Positions 35,016-43,601 of a stretch of 64,000 bases of DNA are shown in pieces (positions within the stretch are counted from its first letter, which is position 1; every line of letters starts with the position of its first letter). This DNA is from CAWCTB01 sp963798275 (GTDB lineage Bacteria; Acidobacteriota; Terriglobia; Terriglobales; Acidobacteriaceae). The stretch is from assembly GCA_963798275.1 (NCBI GenBank), contig CAWCTB010000021.1, positions 112,527 through 176,526 on the forward strand, in the 5' to 3' direction. The notes under the pieces were generated by a model that ran no database searches, was not told where the DNA came from, and was given only the letters and a program-made list of their open reading frames with translations. Both the position numbers and the translations under genes were made by a program.

Positions 35016-35284
35016 TCGAATCCAGGTAAGCTGAGCGTGTTTCCGGGGATTGGAGGAGTCAAGGCCGGGCGGCTCGGCTTTCGATGTCGGAGCCATGCTG
35101 GTGTGCGCCGTGGTACGAGTGGCCAAAATGGCCGTGACTTCAGAATTGGGATATCACGGGGTGGCGTTTTGGCGATCGAGCCCGGAAGCGGTCACCCGCT
35201 GCCGTGAGGGCGGTCACAGTGTTAGCCCCCCTTTTTCATGGAAGATACAAGGTTCGGATTGTCAGAATTATTAAGGAGAACGTC

Positions 35285-36649
35285 ATGCCGGAGAGCGCAG
35301 TGAGTGAACCGATCGAAGCCGCAAAGGATGCACGCCAATCGGCTCCCGGACAACCGCCTAAGAAGTCAGTAAAGGCTTTCAATTCATTTCAGATTGCACA
35401 AGCACAGTTCGACAAGGTCGCGGAGTATCTCGGGTTAGATCCCGCCACGCGCGAGCTCCTGCGCTACCCCTTGCGCGAGTTCCACTTCGCGATCCCGGTG
35501 CACATGGACGACGGCTCGGTGAAAATCTTCCGTGGCTTCCGCGTGCAGCACAACGACGCGCGTGGACCGGGGAAGGGGGGCATCCGGTTTCATCCCCAGG
35601 AGACGATCGACACGGTTCGTGCCCTCTCGATGTGGATGACGTGGAAGTGCGCTGTGGTGGACATTCCGTTGGGCGGAGCCAAGGGCGGTGTCATTTGCGA
35701 TCCCCACAACCTCAGTTCGCGGGAACAGGAGCAGGTCTGTCGCGGCTGGGTACGTCAGGTAGCCAGAAACGTCGGTCCAGTTTCCGATGTGCCCGCGCCC
35801 GACGTCATGACCAATGCGCAGCACATGCTGTGGATACTCGACGAATTTGAACAAATCCATGGCGGCCGTTATCCCGGTTTCATCACCGGCAAGCCGGTGG
35901 GCATGGGCGGATCGCTCGGCCGCACCGAGGCAACAGGCTACGGCGTCGTCTTCACTTTGCGAGAAGCCCTCAAGGAATTAGGCATTCGGCCTGAGAACAC
36001 TGCGGCGAGCGTCCAGGGTTTCGGCAACGTGGCCCAGTACGCCATTGAACTTTACCAGCGGCTGGGCGGGCGAGTGATCGCTGTCTCCTGTTGGGACCAG
36101 GCTGACCAGTGCGCTTACACGTATCGCAAGCTTGATGGAGTCGATTTGAATCAACTTCTGTCGATCACCGACCGTTTCGGCGGAATCAACCAGCAGAAAG
36201 CCAACGAGTTGGGTTATGAAACGCTGCCCGGCGAGGCATGGATTGAGCAGAATGTTGACATCCTCATTCCTGCAGCGATGGAGAACCAGGTTACCAGCGA
36301 AAACGTTGGCAAAATCAGCCCCCGGGTTCGCGTCATTGTAGAGGGCGCAAACGGTCCAACGACTCCCGAAGCCGACGTCAAGATCAAGGAACGTGACGTC
36401 CTGTTGATTCCTGACTTCCTGGCCAATGCGGGCGGCGTGACCTGCAGCTACTTCGAGCAAGTACAAAGCAACATGAACTATTTCTGGGAGAAGGACGAGG
36501 TCCTGGGAAAGCTCGACGTCAAGATGACGGCGGCGTACGTGGCGGTTTCGGAACTCTCCCGTCGCGAGAAGCTGTCCATGCGGGATGCGGCTTACGCCAT
36601 AGCCATTGGCCGGGTCGCCAAAGCCTGCCACGACCGCGGCTGGGTGTAA
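35285..36649 (+). CDS. gdhA: Glutamate dehydrogenase (Glu/Leu/Phe/Val family)
   Basis: This enzyme deaminates glutamate to 2-oxoglutarate or runs the reverse. 454 residues. The substrate domain has GPGKGGIRFHPQET, the lysine loop WKCAVVDIPLGGAKGGV, and the catalytic aspartate in DVPAPDVMTN. The Rossmann domain has ASVQGFGNVAQYA. AAGGAG lies 7-10 bases before ATG 35285. The position next to two PPDK_N-type genes suggests a link between amino-acid and pyruvate metabolism. Confidence 0.93.
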   Translation: MPESAVSEPIEAAKDARQSAPGQPPKKSVKAFNSFQIAQAQFDKVAEYLGLDPATRELLRYPLREFHFAIPVHMDDGSVKIFRGFRVQHNDARGPGKGGIRFHPQETIDTVRALSMWMTWKCAVVDIPLGGAKGGVICDPHNLSSREQEQVCRGWVRQVARNVGPVSDVPAPDVMTNAQHMLWILDEFEQIHGGRYPGFITGKPVGMGGSLGRTEATGYGVVFTLREALKELGIRPENTAASVQGFGNVAQYAIELYQRLGGRVIAVSCWDQADQCAYTYRKLDGVDLNQLLSITDRFGGINQQKANELGYETLPGEAWIEQNVDILIPAAMENQVTSENVGKISPRVRVIVEGANGPTTPEADVKIKERDVLLIPDFLANAGGVTCSYFEQVQSNMNYFWEKDEVLGKLDVKMTAAYVAVSELSRREKLSMRDAAYAIAIGRVAKACHDRGWV

Positions 36650-36724
36650 TACTTCGGGCCCTCGACCCTGTCCCGCGGAAGATGCTGAGAGCCGCTTCGC
36701 CGGGAATCCCGGATGGAGGCAGCG

Positions 36725-38512
36725 ATGACCGATCTTCATACTGTGGTTGCGGATCTGCCGTCGTTCGACCGGCACTTCTGGAATGGCCCCTTTCATTTCA
36801 CGCGTATCGGAAACGGCGCGTTGGGTGGTAAGGCTAGTGGGCTGGCCTTCGCGAAAGATCTGCTGGCGCGCGAGATCGATGCCTCTGCGTTTCCCGGCAT
36901 TGACATCAATGTTCCCACGATGGCCGTCATTGCCACCGGCTGCTTTGACCAATTCATCACGAGGAACCGTCTTGGCGAGTTGCCTTTCCACGAACTGCCT
37001 GACGATCGCATCGGACTCGCCTTTCAGAAGGCCGATCTTCCGGCAGAGCTGCTGGGCGATCTGCGCGCCCTGATCACGCAAGTCAAGACTCCGCTGGCAA
37101 TCCGATCCTCCAGCCTGCTGGAAGATGCGCTGAATCGTCCATTCGCTGGCGTTTACGGGACCAAGATGATCCCGAACAACCAGTTTGATTCCGACAGCCG
37201 TTTCCGGCGACTGGTTGAAGCCATCAAGTTCGTCTATGCCTCAACTTACTTCCGTGAGGCGAGAGATTACATTAAGACAACCGGCCGCGATCCCCACCAA
37301 GAGAAGATGGCCGTCATCATTCAGGAAGTAGTCGGCAGGCGGCACGGAGACCGCTTTTACCCCGATGTGTCCGGGGTGGCGCGCTCTTACAACTTTTATC
37401 CGACCGGGCCCGCTCGTCCCGAGGAGGGTGTGGCCAGCCTGGCTTTGGGCCTGGGCAAGACAATTGTTGACGGTGGAGTGTCATGGACATTCTCGCCCGC
37501 CTACCCGAAGAATCCGCCGCCGTTCGGATCGGTGCAGGAACTGTTGCGCGGCACCCAGACCGAATTCTGGGCGGTCAACATGGGCAAGCCGCCCGCCTAC
37601 GATCCAGTCAATGAGACTGAGTATCTGGTGACGCCAGGCTTGAAGGAGGCGGAAGCCGATGATGTGCTGCGTTATTTGGCTTCGACCTTTGACCCGCTAC
37701 GCGATCGTGTTATTCCCGGCGTGGGCGCCCGCGGTCCGCGTATCCTTGACTTTGCTCCGCTGTTAGTCCTTGAGCAGTTCCCGGTCAATCACCTTGTCAA
37801 AGTGTTGCTTAAGGCGGCGGAAAGCGCACTCGGAGCTAATGTCGAAATCGAATTTGCGATGACGATTGAGGAAAGCCGGAGCCAGCCAACCCGGGCGCGA
37901 CTGGGATTTCTCCAGGTCCGTCCCATGGTGGTCTCCGAAGACATGGTAGACGTCAGTACGGCGGATCTTTCCGATCCCCGGGCCGTCCTCGCGTCAGATT
38001 TGGTGATGGGCAATGGCGTCGCCGACGACATCCAGGACATCGTCTTCGTGAGGCCAGAGAACTTTTCTCCCATGCAGACACCCGTGATCGCACAGGATTT
38101 GGAGTTGATCAACCGGCAACTCTCGGATCAGCATCGCCCATTCCTGCTGATCGGTTTCGGGCGCTGGGGCAGCTCTCATCCCTCGCTGGGCATTCCTGTG
38201 GTCTGGAGTCACATATCGGGAGCCCGGGCCATGGTTGAGGCCACGCTGCCTGATATGAACGTCGAGCTCAGCCAGGGTTCGCACTTCTTTCACAATTTGT
38301 CGAGCTTTCGCACCTCCTATTTCATGGTGCGTCACGACGGGCCATTTGTTATTGATTGGGATTGGCTGAATCGCCAGCCGATCGTGCAGGAAACAGAGTT
38401 GGTTCGCCACGTGTGTCCCGCAGGTAGGTTGACGGTTCGGGTGGATGGCCGCTCCCGGCGTGGAGTTGTGCTGGCGGCAGAGCCCACCCACACAACTGAA
38501 AAGGAACCATGA
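36725..38512 (+). CDS. PEP/pyruvate-binding (PPDK_N) domain protein, first
   Basis: About 595 residues. GNGALGGKASGLAFAKDLL near the start and AIRSSSLLEDALNRPFAGVY are the nucleotide-binding segments of the PPDK N-terminal ATP-grasp domain. GFLQVRPMV marks its end. No swivel His domain and no PEP-binding barrel are present, so it is not a full PPDK or PEP synthase. The C-terminal module has LIGFGRWGSSHPSLGIPVVW and SQGSHFFHNLSSF and is shared with the next gene. The start is ATG 36725 or 36713. Its stop overlaps the next ATG (ATGA at 38509). Reaction unknown. Confidence 0.85.
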   Translation: MTDLHTVVADLPSFDRHFWNGPFHFTRIGNGALGGKASGLAFAKDLLAREIDASAFPGIDINVPTMAVIATGCFDQFITRNRLGELPFHELPDDRIGLAFQKADLPAELLGDLRALITQVKTPLAIRSSSLLEDALNRPFAGVYGTKMIPNNQFDSDSRFRRLVEAIKFVYASTYFREARDYIKTTGRDPHQEKMAVIIQEVVGRRHGDRFYPDVSGVARSYNFYPTGPARPEEGVASLALGLGKTIVDGGVSWTFSPAYPKNPPPFGSVQELLRGTQTEFWAVNMGKPPAYDPVNETEYLVTPGLKEAEADDVLRYLASTFDPLRDRVIPGVGARGPRILDFAPLLVLEQFPVNHLVKVLLKAAESALGANVEIEFAMTIEESRSQPTRARLGFLQVRPMVVSEDMVDVSTADLSDPRAVLASDLVMGNGVADDIQDIVFVRPENFSPMQTPVIAQDLELINRQLSDQHRPFLLIGFGRWGSSHPSLGIPVVWSHISGARAMVEATLPDMNVELSQGSHFFHNLSSFRTSYFMVRHDGPFVIDWDWLNRQPIVQETELVRHVCPAGRLTVRVDGRSRRGVVLAAEPTHTTEKEP

Positions 38513-41500
38513 CCCGAGACGAAACCCAAGTCGGCATCATCCTTCGCGAACTGCAAGAGCGCGCCAAGGAGTTGAACTGTCTGTACAAAGTGGATGAGCT
38601 GCTGAATCGCCCTGAGCTTTCCCTGGAGGAGATGTTCCGCGAGATGGTTGACGTTCTGCCTCCGGGCTGGCAATACCCAAACGAGTGTCAAGCGCGAATC
38701 CTCTTCGAAAATCAGGCGATCCAGCCGCCAGATTTTGCGCCTACACCGTGGGTGCAGAGCGCCAACATCGTGGTGCAGGGCCAGATCGTTGGCAGCGTGG
38801 AAGTCTCATACCGGGCCCAGATGCCCAAGTCAGACGAAGGCCCCTTTCTCAAGGAGGAACGGAAGCTGATCGAAACCATCGCCGACCGCATTGCCAACCA
38901 TGTAATGCAACGACGGTTGAAAGCGGCATTTGAAGGGTTGTCCACGGTAACCGGCGATTTGGCGAACGAAAAAGGCGAGTGGCAGGTTGTTCTCGAATTT
39001 CTGCGGGACACCGATCCTGTTCTTCTGCGTCGTATTTCGCGCAAACTGATCAATCACTTGAGCTGGTGTGGAGTTCAGGAGGCCAAGGATCTCTTGCAGC
39101 GGGGTGGGGTTATGACACTGGTCGAAACTGCGGCTCCCGGCGACGAAAATCGGCCGTTGCGCCGTGATACGCCCGGCGAGTTTGCTGACCTCACGGCAGA
39201 AGCGTTTCGCCTCGCCAGTCGGCACCTGAGTGAATCCGAGATTCTGAACTGCGTTACCACCTGGATTAAGGAAGAGAAATGCAGCTTTCTGGTGCGCGCT
39301 TTGGAGAACCGTGCCACCTCGCTGGGAGAAGTGATCGAGGCGATCGAGCGTTACCAGCACACTGCCATCGAAGAGAGCGAGCTTTCGCTTTCGACCCAGA
39401 AAGGTCTCCGCGTCTCGCTCATCCGCCGGTTTTTCTCCGAGAATCTCGAGTTTATCAACATCGCCAAGAACTTCATCGCGATCCAAGACTTTTTCGATCT
39501 GCTGGGGAGAATCATCTTCCCGCCTGACTGTCATGGAAAGCTGGGAGGCAAGAGCGCCGGCCTCTTTCTCGCCAAGAAAATCATCGACAAGGCTCCGGAG
39601 TCAAGCGCACAACTCCGCCAGTTGAAAGTGCCCCGCACCTGGTACATCACGTCGGACTGGATTCTCAACTTCGTCCACCACAATGAGTTGGAGGACGTAC
39701 TCAACTGGAAGTACATGGAAATCGATCAGGTGCGGCAGGAATACCCGCACTTAGTCGCGCTCTTCAAGAGTTCGTCATTTCCCCTGGAACTGGCCAAGGG
39801 ACTCTCGCTGGTTCTCGATGAGTTGGGCGACCGCCCATTGATCGTTCGCAGTTCGAGTCTGCTCGAAGACCGCGCCGGATCTGCCTTTTCGGGGAAGTAC
39901 AAAAGCCTCTTTCTCGGAAACCAGGGAAGCCGGGAGGACCGGCTCACCGCCCTCATGGACGCCGTCGCCGAGGTTTACGCCTCGATCTTTGGACCCGACC
40001 CAACCGAGTACCGGGCGGAGCGTGGTCTTCTGGATGTTCATGAAGAGATGGGGATCATGATCCAGGAGGTCGTGGGACAGAAGGTTGGCAAGTACTTCCT
40101 TCCCGCCTGCTCCGGTGTTGCCTTCAGTAACAACGAGTTCCGCTGGTCTGCCCGAATCAGCCGCGCAGACGGACTTGTGCGCCTGGTACCGGGGCTGGGA
40201 ACGCGCGCGGTTGACCGAGTCAGCGACGACTATCCCGTGCTGATCGCACCCGGTCAGCCCAACCTCAGAGTGAACGTCACCGTGGAGGAGGTCTTCAAGT
40301 ACTCCCCCAAGCGCGTCGACCTTATTAACCTGGAAACCAATGCGTTTGAAACCGTGGATTCCGTGGAACTACTTCGCTACTGCGGCGCCAGCTATCCCCA
40401 GATCCGCGATTTCGTCTCCATCGTCGAGCATGATCGCATCGAGCAGTTGGTCGGCCCAATCCCGGACTTCGGCACACGCGATGTGGTTTTCAGTTTCGAA
40501 GGTTTGATCCGCAAGACGCAGTTCGTTCCGCGCATCCGCGAGTTATTGAGCCTCCTGCAAGCCAAGTTGGGTACGCCCGTGGACATCGAGTTCGCTTACG
40601 ACGGAGAGGACTTCTATCTTCTGCAGTGCCGGCCGCAAAGTTACAGCGGCGACACCGTCCCGGTTGCGATTCCCCAGAATCTGCCGGCCGACAAGGTGAT
40701 CTTCTCCGCCAACCGCTTCGTCTCAAATGGCAAGGTGCCCGAGATCACTCACATTGTTTATGTCGATCTGGAAGGTTATAGCCAGTTGTCCGACCAGGCC
40801 ACGATGCGCGATGTCGGACGCGCAGTCGGTCGTTTGAACAAGTTGCTGCCCAAGCGCCAGTTCATCTTGATTGGCCCGGGACGCTGGGGCAGCCGCGGCG
40901 ACATCAAACTCGGCGTTCCGGTCACCTACTCCGACATCAACAACGCTGCCATGCTGATCGAAGTCGCGCGCCAACGCGGCAATTACCTCCCCGACCTCTC
41001 CTTCGGAACCCATTTCTTTCAGGACTTGGTCGAAGCTTCCATTCGCTATCTGCCGCTCTATCCGGACGATCCTCAGACCGCGTTCCAGGAAGAGTTCCTT
41101 CGCCATTCGCCCAGCGTGCTGGAGGAGTTGCTTCCCGAGTTCGCCCACCTATCCGACACCCTCCGCGTTATCGATGTGCCGAAGGAAACCGGCGGCCTCA
41201 TCCTGCGAGTGCTGATGAATGCCGATCTGGACCGGGCGGTGGCGTACTTGTCGCCTTCGCGCCAAACCGACGGACACCCTGAATCGGACGTCGAGATTGT
41301 CGATCGCAACGGTGAGGAACACTGGCGCTGGCGCCTTCGTATGGCGCAAAGGATCGCGGCACAACTCGATCCCCAGATGTTCGGCGTCAAGGCGTTTTAC
41401 CTGATTGGCAGCACCAAGAATGGAACCGCGGGTCCCGCAAGCGACATCGACCTGCTCATTCATTTCAACGGGACTGACGAACAGAAGAGGGAATTGATGC

Positions 41501-41700
41501 TCTGGCTCGAAGGCTGGAGCCGCTGTCTCAGCGAGATCAATTTCCTGCGCACCGGCTATCGGACGGAAGGCCTGCTCGATGTCCAGTTCATCTCCGATGC
41601 GGACATCGCAGCCCGATCGAGCTATGCCGTGAAGATTGACGCCATCACCGATCCTGCGCGAAAGCTGCCGATGAAAGAGGCGTTGTCTGCACTAAAGTAA
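38509..41700 (+). CDS. PPDK_N-domain protein with C-terminal nucleotidyltransferase
   Basis: 1063 residues. A GAF-like region (about residues 20-145) is followed by a helical linker. The PPDK_N ATP-grasp domain follows with GGKSAGLFLAKKI near 345 and IVRSSSLLEDRAGSAFSGKY. QCRPQS closes it. The shared module LIGPGRWGSRGDIKLGVPVT and SFGTHFFQDLVE comes next. The last 120 residues hold a nucleotidyltransferase: FYLIGSTKNGTAGPASDIDL with the paired aspartates at about 978 and 980. No PPDK swivel or barrel exists. The architecture suggests a phosphate- or nucleotide-transfer enzyme controlled by a sensor domain; the product is unknown. Confidence 0.88.
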   Translation: MTRDETQVGIILRELQERAKELNCLYKVDELLNRPELSLEEMFREMVDVLPPGWQYPNECQARILFENQAIQPPDFAPTPWVQSANIVVQGQIVGSVEVSYRAQMPKSDEGPFLKEERKLIETIADRIANHVMQRRLKAAFEGLSTVTGDLANEKGEWQVVLEFLRDTDPVLLRRISRKLINHLSWCGVQEAKDLLQRGGVMTLVETAAPGDENRPLRRDTPGEFADLTAEAFRLASRHLSESEILNCVTTWIKEEKCSFLVRALENRATSLGEVIEAIERYQHTAIEESELSLSTQKGLRVSLIRRFFSENLEFINIAKNFIAIQDFFDLLGRIIFPPDCHGKLGGKSAGLFLAKKIIDKAPESSAQLRQLKVPRTWYITSDWILNFVHHNELEDVLNWKYMEIDQVRQEYPHLVALFKSSSFPLELAKGLSLVLDELGDRPLIVRSSSLLEDRAGSAFSGKYKSLFLGNQGSREDRLTALMDAVAEVYASIFGPDPTEYRAERGLLDVHEEMGIMIQEVVGQKVGKYFLPACSGVAFSNNEFRWSARISRADGLVRLVPGLGTRAVDRVSDDYPVLIAPGQPNLRVNVTVEEVFKYSPKRVDLINLETNAFETVDSVELLRYCGASYPQIRDFVSIVEHDRIEQLVGPIPDFGTRDVVFSFEGLIRKTQFVPRIRELLSLLQAKLGTPVDIEFAYDGEDFYLLQCRPQSYSGDTVPVAIPQNLPADKVIFSANRFVSNGKVPEITHIVYVDLEGYSQLSDQATMRDVGRAVGRLNKLLPKRQFILIGPGRWGSRGDIKLGVPVTYSDINNAAMLIEVARQRGNYLPDLSFGTHFFQDLVEASIRYLPLYPDDPQTAFQEEFLRHSPSVLEELLPEFAHLSDTLRVIDVPKETGGLILRVLMNADLDRAVAYLSPSRQTDGHPESDVEIVDRNGEEHWRWRLRMAQRIAAQLDPQMFGVKAFYLIGSTKNGTAGPASDIDLLIHFNGTDEQKRELMLWLEGWSRCLSEINFLRTGYRTEGLLDVQFISDADIAARSSYAVKIDAITDPARKLPMKEALSALK

Positions 41701-41909
41701 CTGGCATTGCCTCGATTTTGCTCTGGCCGGCCGCTTCGCATTTGCTGCTGCCGGAGGGTTAAATACCCATACCGCCGGTCGGCGTTGAATGCCGCACTAC
41801 CTCCTGCGCTGCCCAGGTTCCGAATCTTCGTCTTAGATCCGGGCGGGAAGAAGATTGCCGGTCTGGCATGTTAGGTTCCTTGCCCACGGCTTCGCGTAGA
41901 ATCTTGCTC

Positions 41910-42620
41910 ATGCCTCCGAAGCCGGAAGCCGTCGCGCTCGCCTTGTTAAAACGCGTGCCCATTTTTTCCAGCTTATCGGAGCAGGAGTTTGCCTTCCTAA
42001 CCTCGCATCTTGTGCAGCGCAAATACGGGGCTGGCGAACTGATCTTCGGCGAAGGTGACCCGTGCGCTGGGATCTACGTCGTGCAATCGGGAAACGTGCG
42101 GATTTTCAAGAGCTCGGCTGGCGGACGCGAGCAAGTGCTTTCCATCGATGGCCCGGGCAGTTCAATTGCCGAGTTGCCCGTGTTCGACGGCGGAAACTAC
42201 CCAGCCTCGGCGCAGGCAGTCAGCGATAGCACGCTCTTTTTTTTCAGCCGTCAGGATTTTCAGGCTCTCTGCTTGCTGCATCCGCAGGTTGCGCTGAAAG
42301 TGCTGCGCGTGATTGGCGGACGCCTGCGCCGGCTGGTGGGCATCATCGAAGAGCTCTCGTTCACCACGGTTCGCCACCGCCTCATCGCGCTGCTGGTTCG
42401 GCTGGGCAAGGCGGAGGGCATTCGGAACGGAGAGGCCATCACGCTGACCCTGCCGGCAAACAACAGCGAACTCGCAGCGCAGATCGGTACCGTACGCGAG
42501 CTGGTGTCGCGCAACCTCAGCCGTCTGCAGGCCGAAGGACTGATACAGGTTGACAACCGCGAGCTGGTAATCCCGTCGCTAAAGCGCCTTGAAGTAGAAC
42601 TGCAGGCTTCCGGCGGCTAA
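41910..42620 (+). CDS. CRP/FNR-family transcription regulator
   Basis: About 236 residues. A cyclic-nucleotide-binding-fold domain (FSSLSEQEFAFLTSHLVQRK, GDPCAGIYVVQSGNVRIF) is followed by a winged helix. The recognition helix GTVRELVSRNLSRLQAEGL keeps the Arg-Glu...Arg pattern of CRP, so a TGTGA-type half-site is expected. No FNR-type N-terminal cysteine cluster is seen. Start ATG 41910, or ATG 41868. It lies upstream of ric, where matching inverted repeats are found. Confidence 0.88.
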   Translation: MPPKPEAVALALLKRVPIFSSLSEQEFAFLTSHLVQRKYGAGELIFGEGDPCAGIYVVQSGNVRIFKSSAGGREQVLSIDGPGSSIAELPVFDGGNYPASAQAVSDSTLFFFSRQDFQALCLLHPQVALKVLRVIGGRLRRLVGIIEELSFTTVRHRLIALLVRLGKAEGIRNGEAITLTLPANNSELAAQIGTVRELVSRNLSRLQAEGLIQVDNRELVIPSLKRLEVELQASGG

Positions 42621-42676
42621 GTCCTCGCGCTCCTCCCGCTACACAAATATGCGGCGCAGCCCGCCCGTGCGCCCCC

Positions 42677-42690
42677 GTGACCAAAGTCTC
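42677..42690. promoter_or_regulatory. Weak CRP-like inverted repeat
   Basis: GTGAC-CAAA-GTCTC. The right half has one mismatch. It lies upstream of ric, 56 bases before the stronger copy. Confidence 0.35.
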
Positions 42691-42732
42691 AGCCGGTCAG
42701 ATTTGCGGCGAATTCAATAATTCCGTCTGCCC

Positions 42733-42746
42733 GTGACAGAAGTCAT
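42733..42746. promoter_or_regulatory. CRP-like inverted repeat upstream of ric
   Basis: GTGAC-AGAA-GTCAT, equivalent to GTGA-N6-TCAT. It is almost identical in layout to the site upstream of narK at 46065. It fits the expected target of the CRP/FNR regulator encoded just upstream. Confidence 0.5.
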
Positions 42747-42828
42747 AGGTGCAGTGCGGCACGGCAACTAGTCTGTAGTCGAAGGCGGGAATCTCCACAA
42801 CACCCGGAGACTCGCGGAGGAAATGGAA

Positions 42829-43551
42829 ATGACACTAGCACCGACCAAAACCGTAGGCGAAATTGCTGCCGATATTCCCAACGCCACGCGCGAATTCGAA
42901 AAGCTCGGAATCGACTACTGCTGTGGCGGAAGCCGTACCCTGGGCGAAGCCTGCGCCGCAGCTAACATTTCGATTGACGAAGCCCTCAAGCGCTTGGAAA
43001 AAAGTCAGGCCTCCCCTCAGTCCGGGGACAGCCAAGATTGGCAGAACCAGTTGCTGGCTGACCTGATTGCTCATATCACCAGCACCCATCACGTGTTTGT
43101 GCGCGATGAGTGCCCGCGCATTGAGGCGCTCGCCGCCAAGGTGGTTGGAGTGCACGGCAAGAATCATCCCGAACTCCTCCAGGTGCAGCAAGTCTTTTCC
43201 GCCCTCGCCGAGGAGCTGAGAGTTCACCTCATGAAGGAAGAGCAGATCCTCTTCCCCTACGTGGTGCGCATGGAAGAATGCGTATTGGCGGGAGAACCCG
43301 CGCCCCCGGCGATGTTCGGAACGGTGATGAACCCGGTGCGCATGATGATGCAGGAGCACAATGGCGCAGGCGATGCGCTGCGTTCGCTGCGTACCATCAC
43401 CAACGATTACAAGCTTCCGGAAGACGCGTGCATCAGCTACCGCACGCTTTTCCAAGCGCTGCAGGGCTTTGAGGCCGACCTGCACCAGCACATTCATCTG
43501 GAAAACAACATCCTCTTCCCACGCGCCATCGCCATGGAAGCAAAGCGATAA
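42829..43551 (+). CDS. ric: Iron-sulfur cluster repair di-iron protein (RIC/ScdA/YtfE)
   Basis: About 240 residues. The N-terminal ScdA domain has the CCGG motif (LGIDYCCGGSRTLGEAC). The hemerythrin-like domain has His/Glu ligands in HITSTHHVFVRDE, VHLMKEEQILFPY, MMQEHNGAGDALRSL and QHIHLENNILFPRA. RIC repairs iron-sulfur clusters damaged by NO and oxidants. GGAGG is eight bases before ATG 42829, the better spacing than ATG 42823. The neighbouring nitrate module makes NO exposure likely. Confidence 0.93.
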   Translation: MTLAPTKTVGEIAADIPNATREFEKLGIDYCCGGSRTLGEACAAANISIDEALKRLEKSQASPQSGDSQDWQNQLLADLIAHITSTHHVFVRDECPRIEALAAKVVGVHGKNHPELLQVQQVFSALAEELRVHLMKEEQILFPYVVRMEECVLAGEPAPPAMFGTVMNPVRMMMQEHNGAGDALRSLRTITNDYKLPEDACISYRTLFQALQGFEADLHQHIHLENNILFPRAIAMEAKR

Positions 43552-43601
43552 CCAACAACGTGCAGTCGACCGCCATTCAGGCTGTAAAGGTGGACTAAAG
43601 A

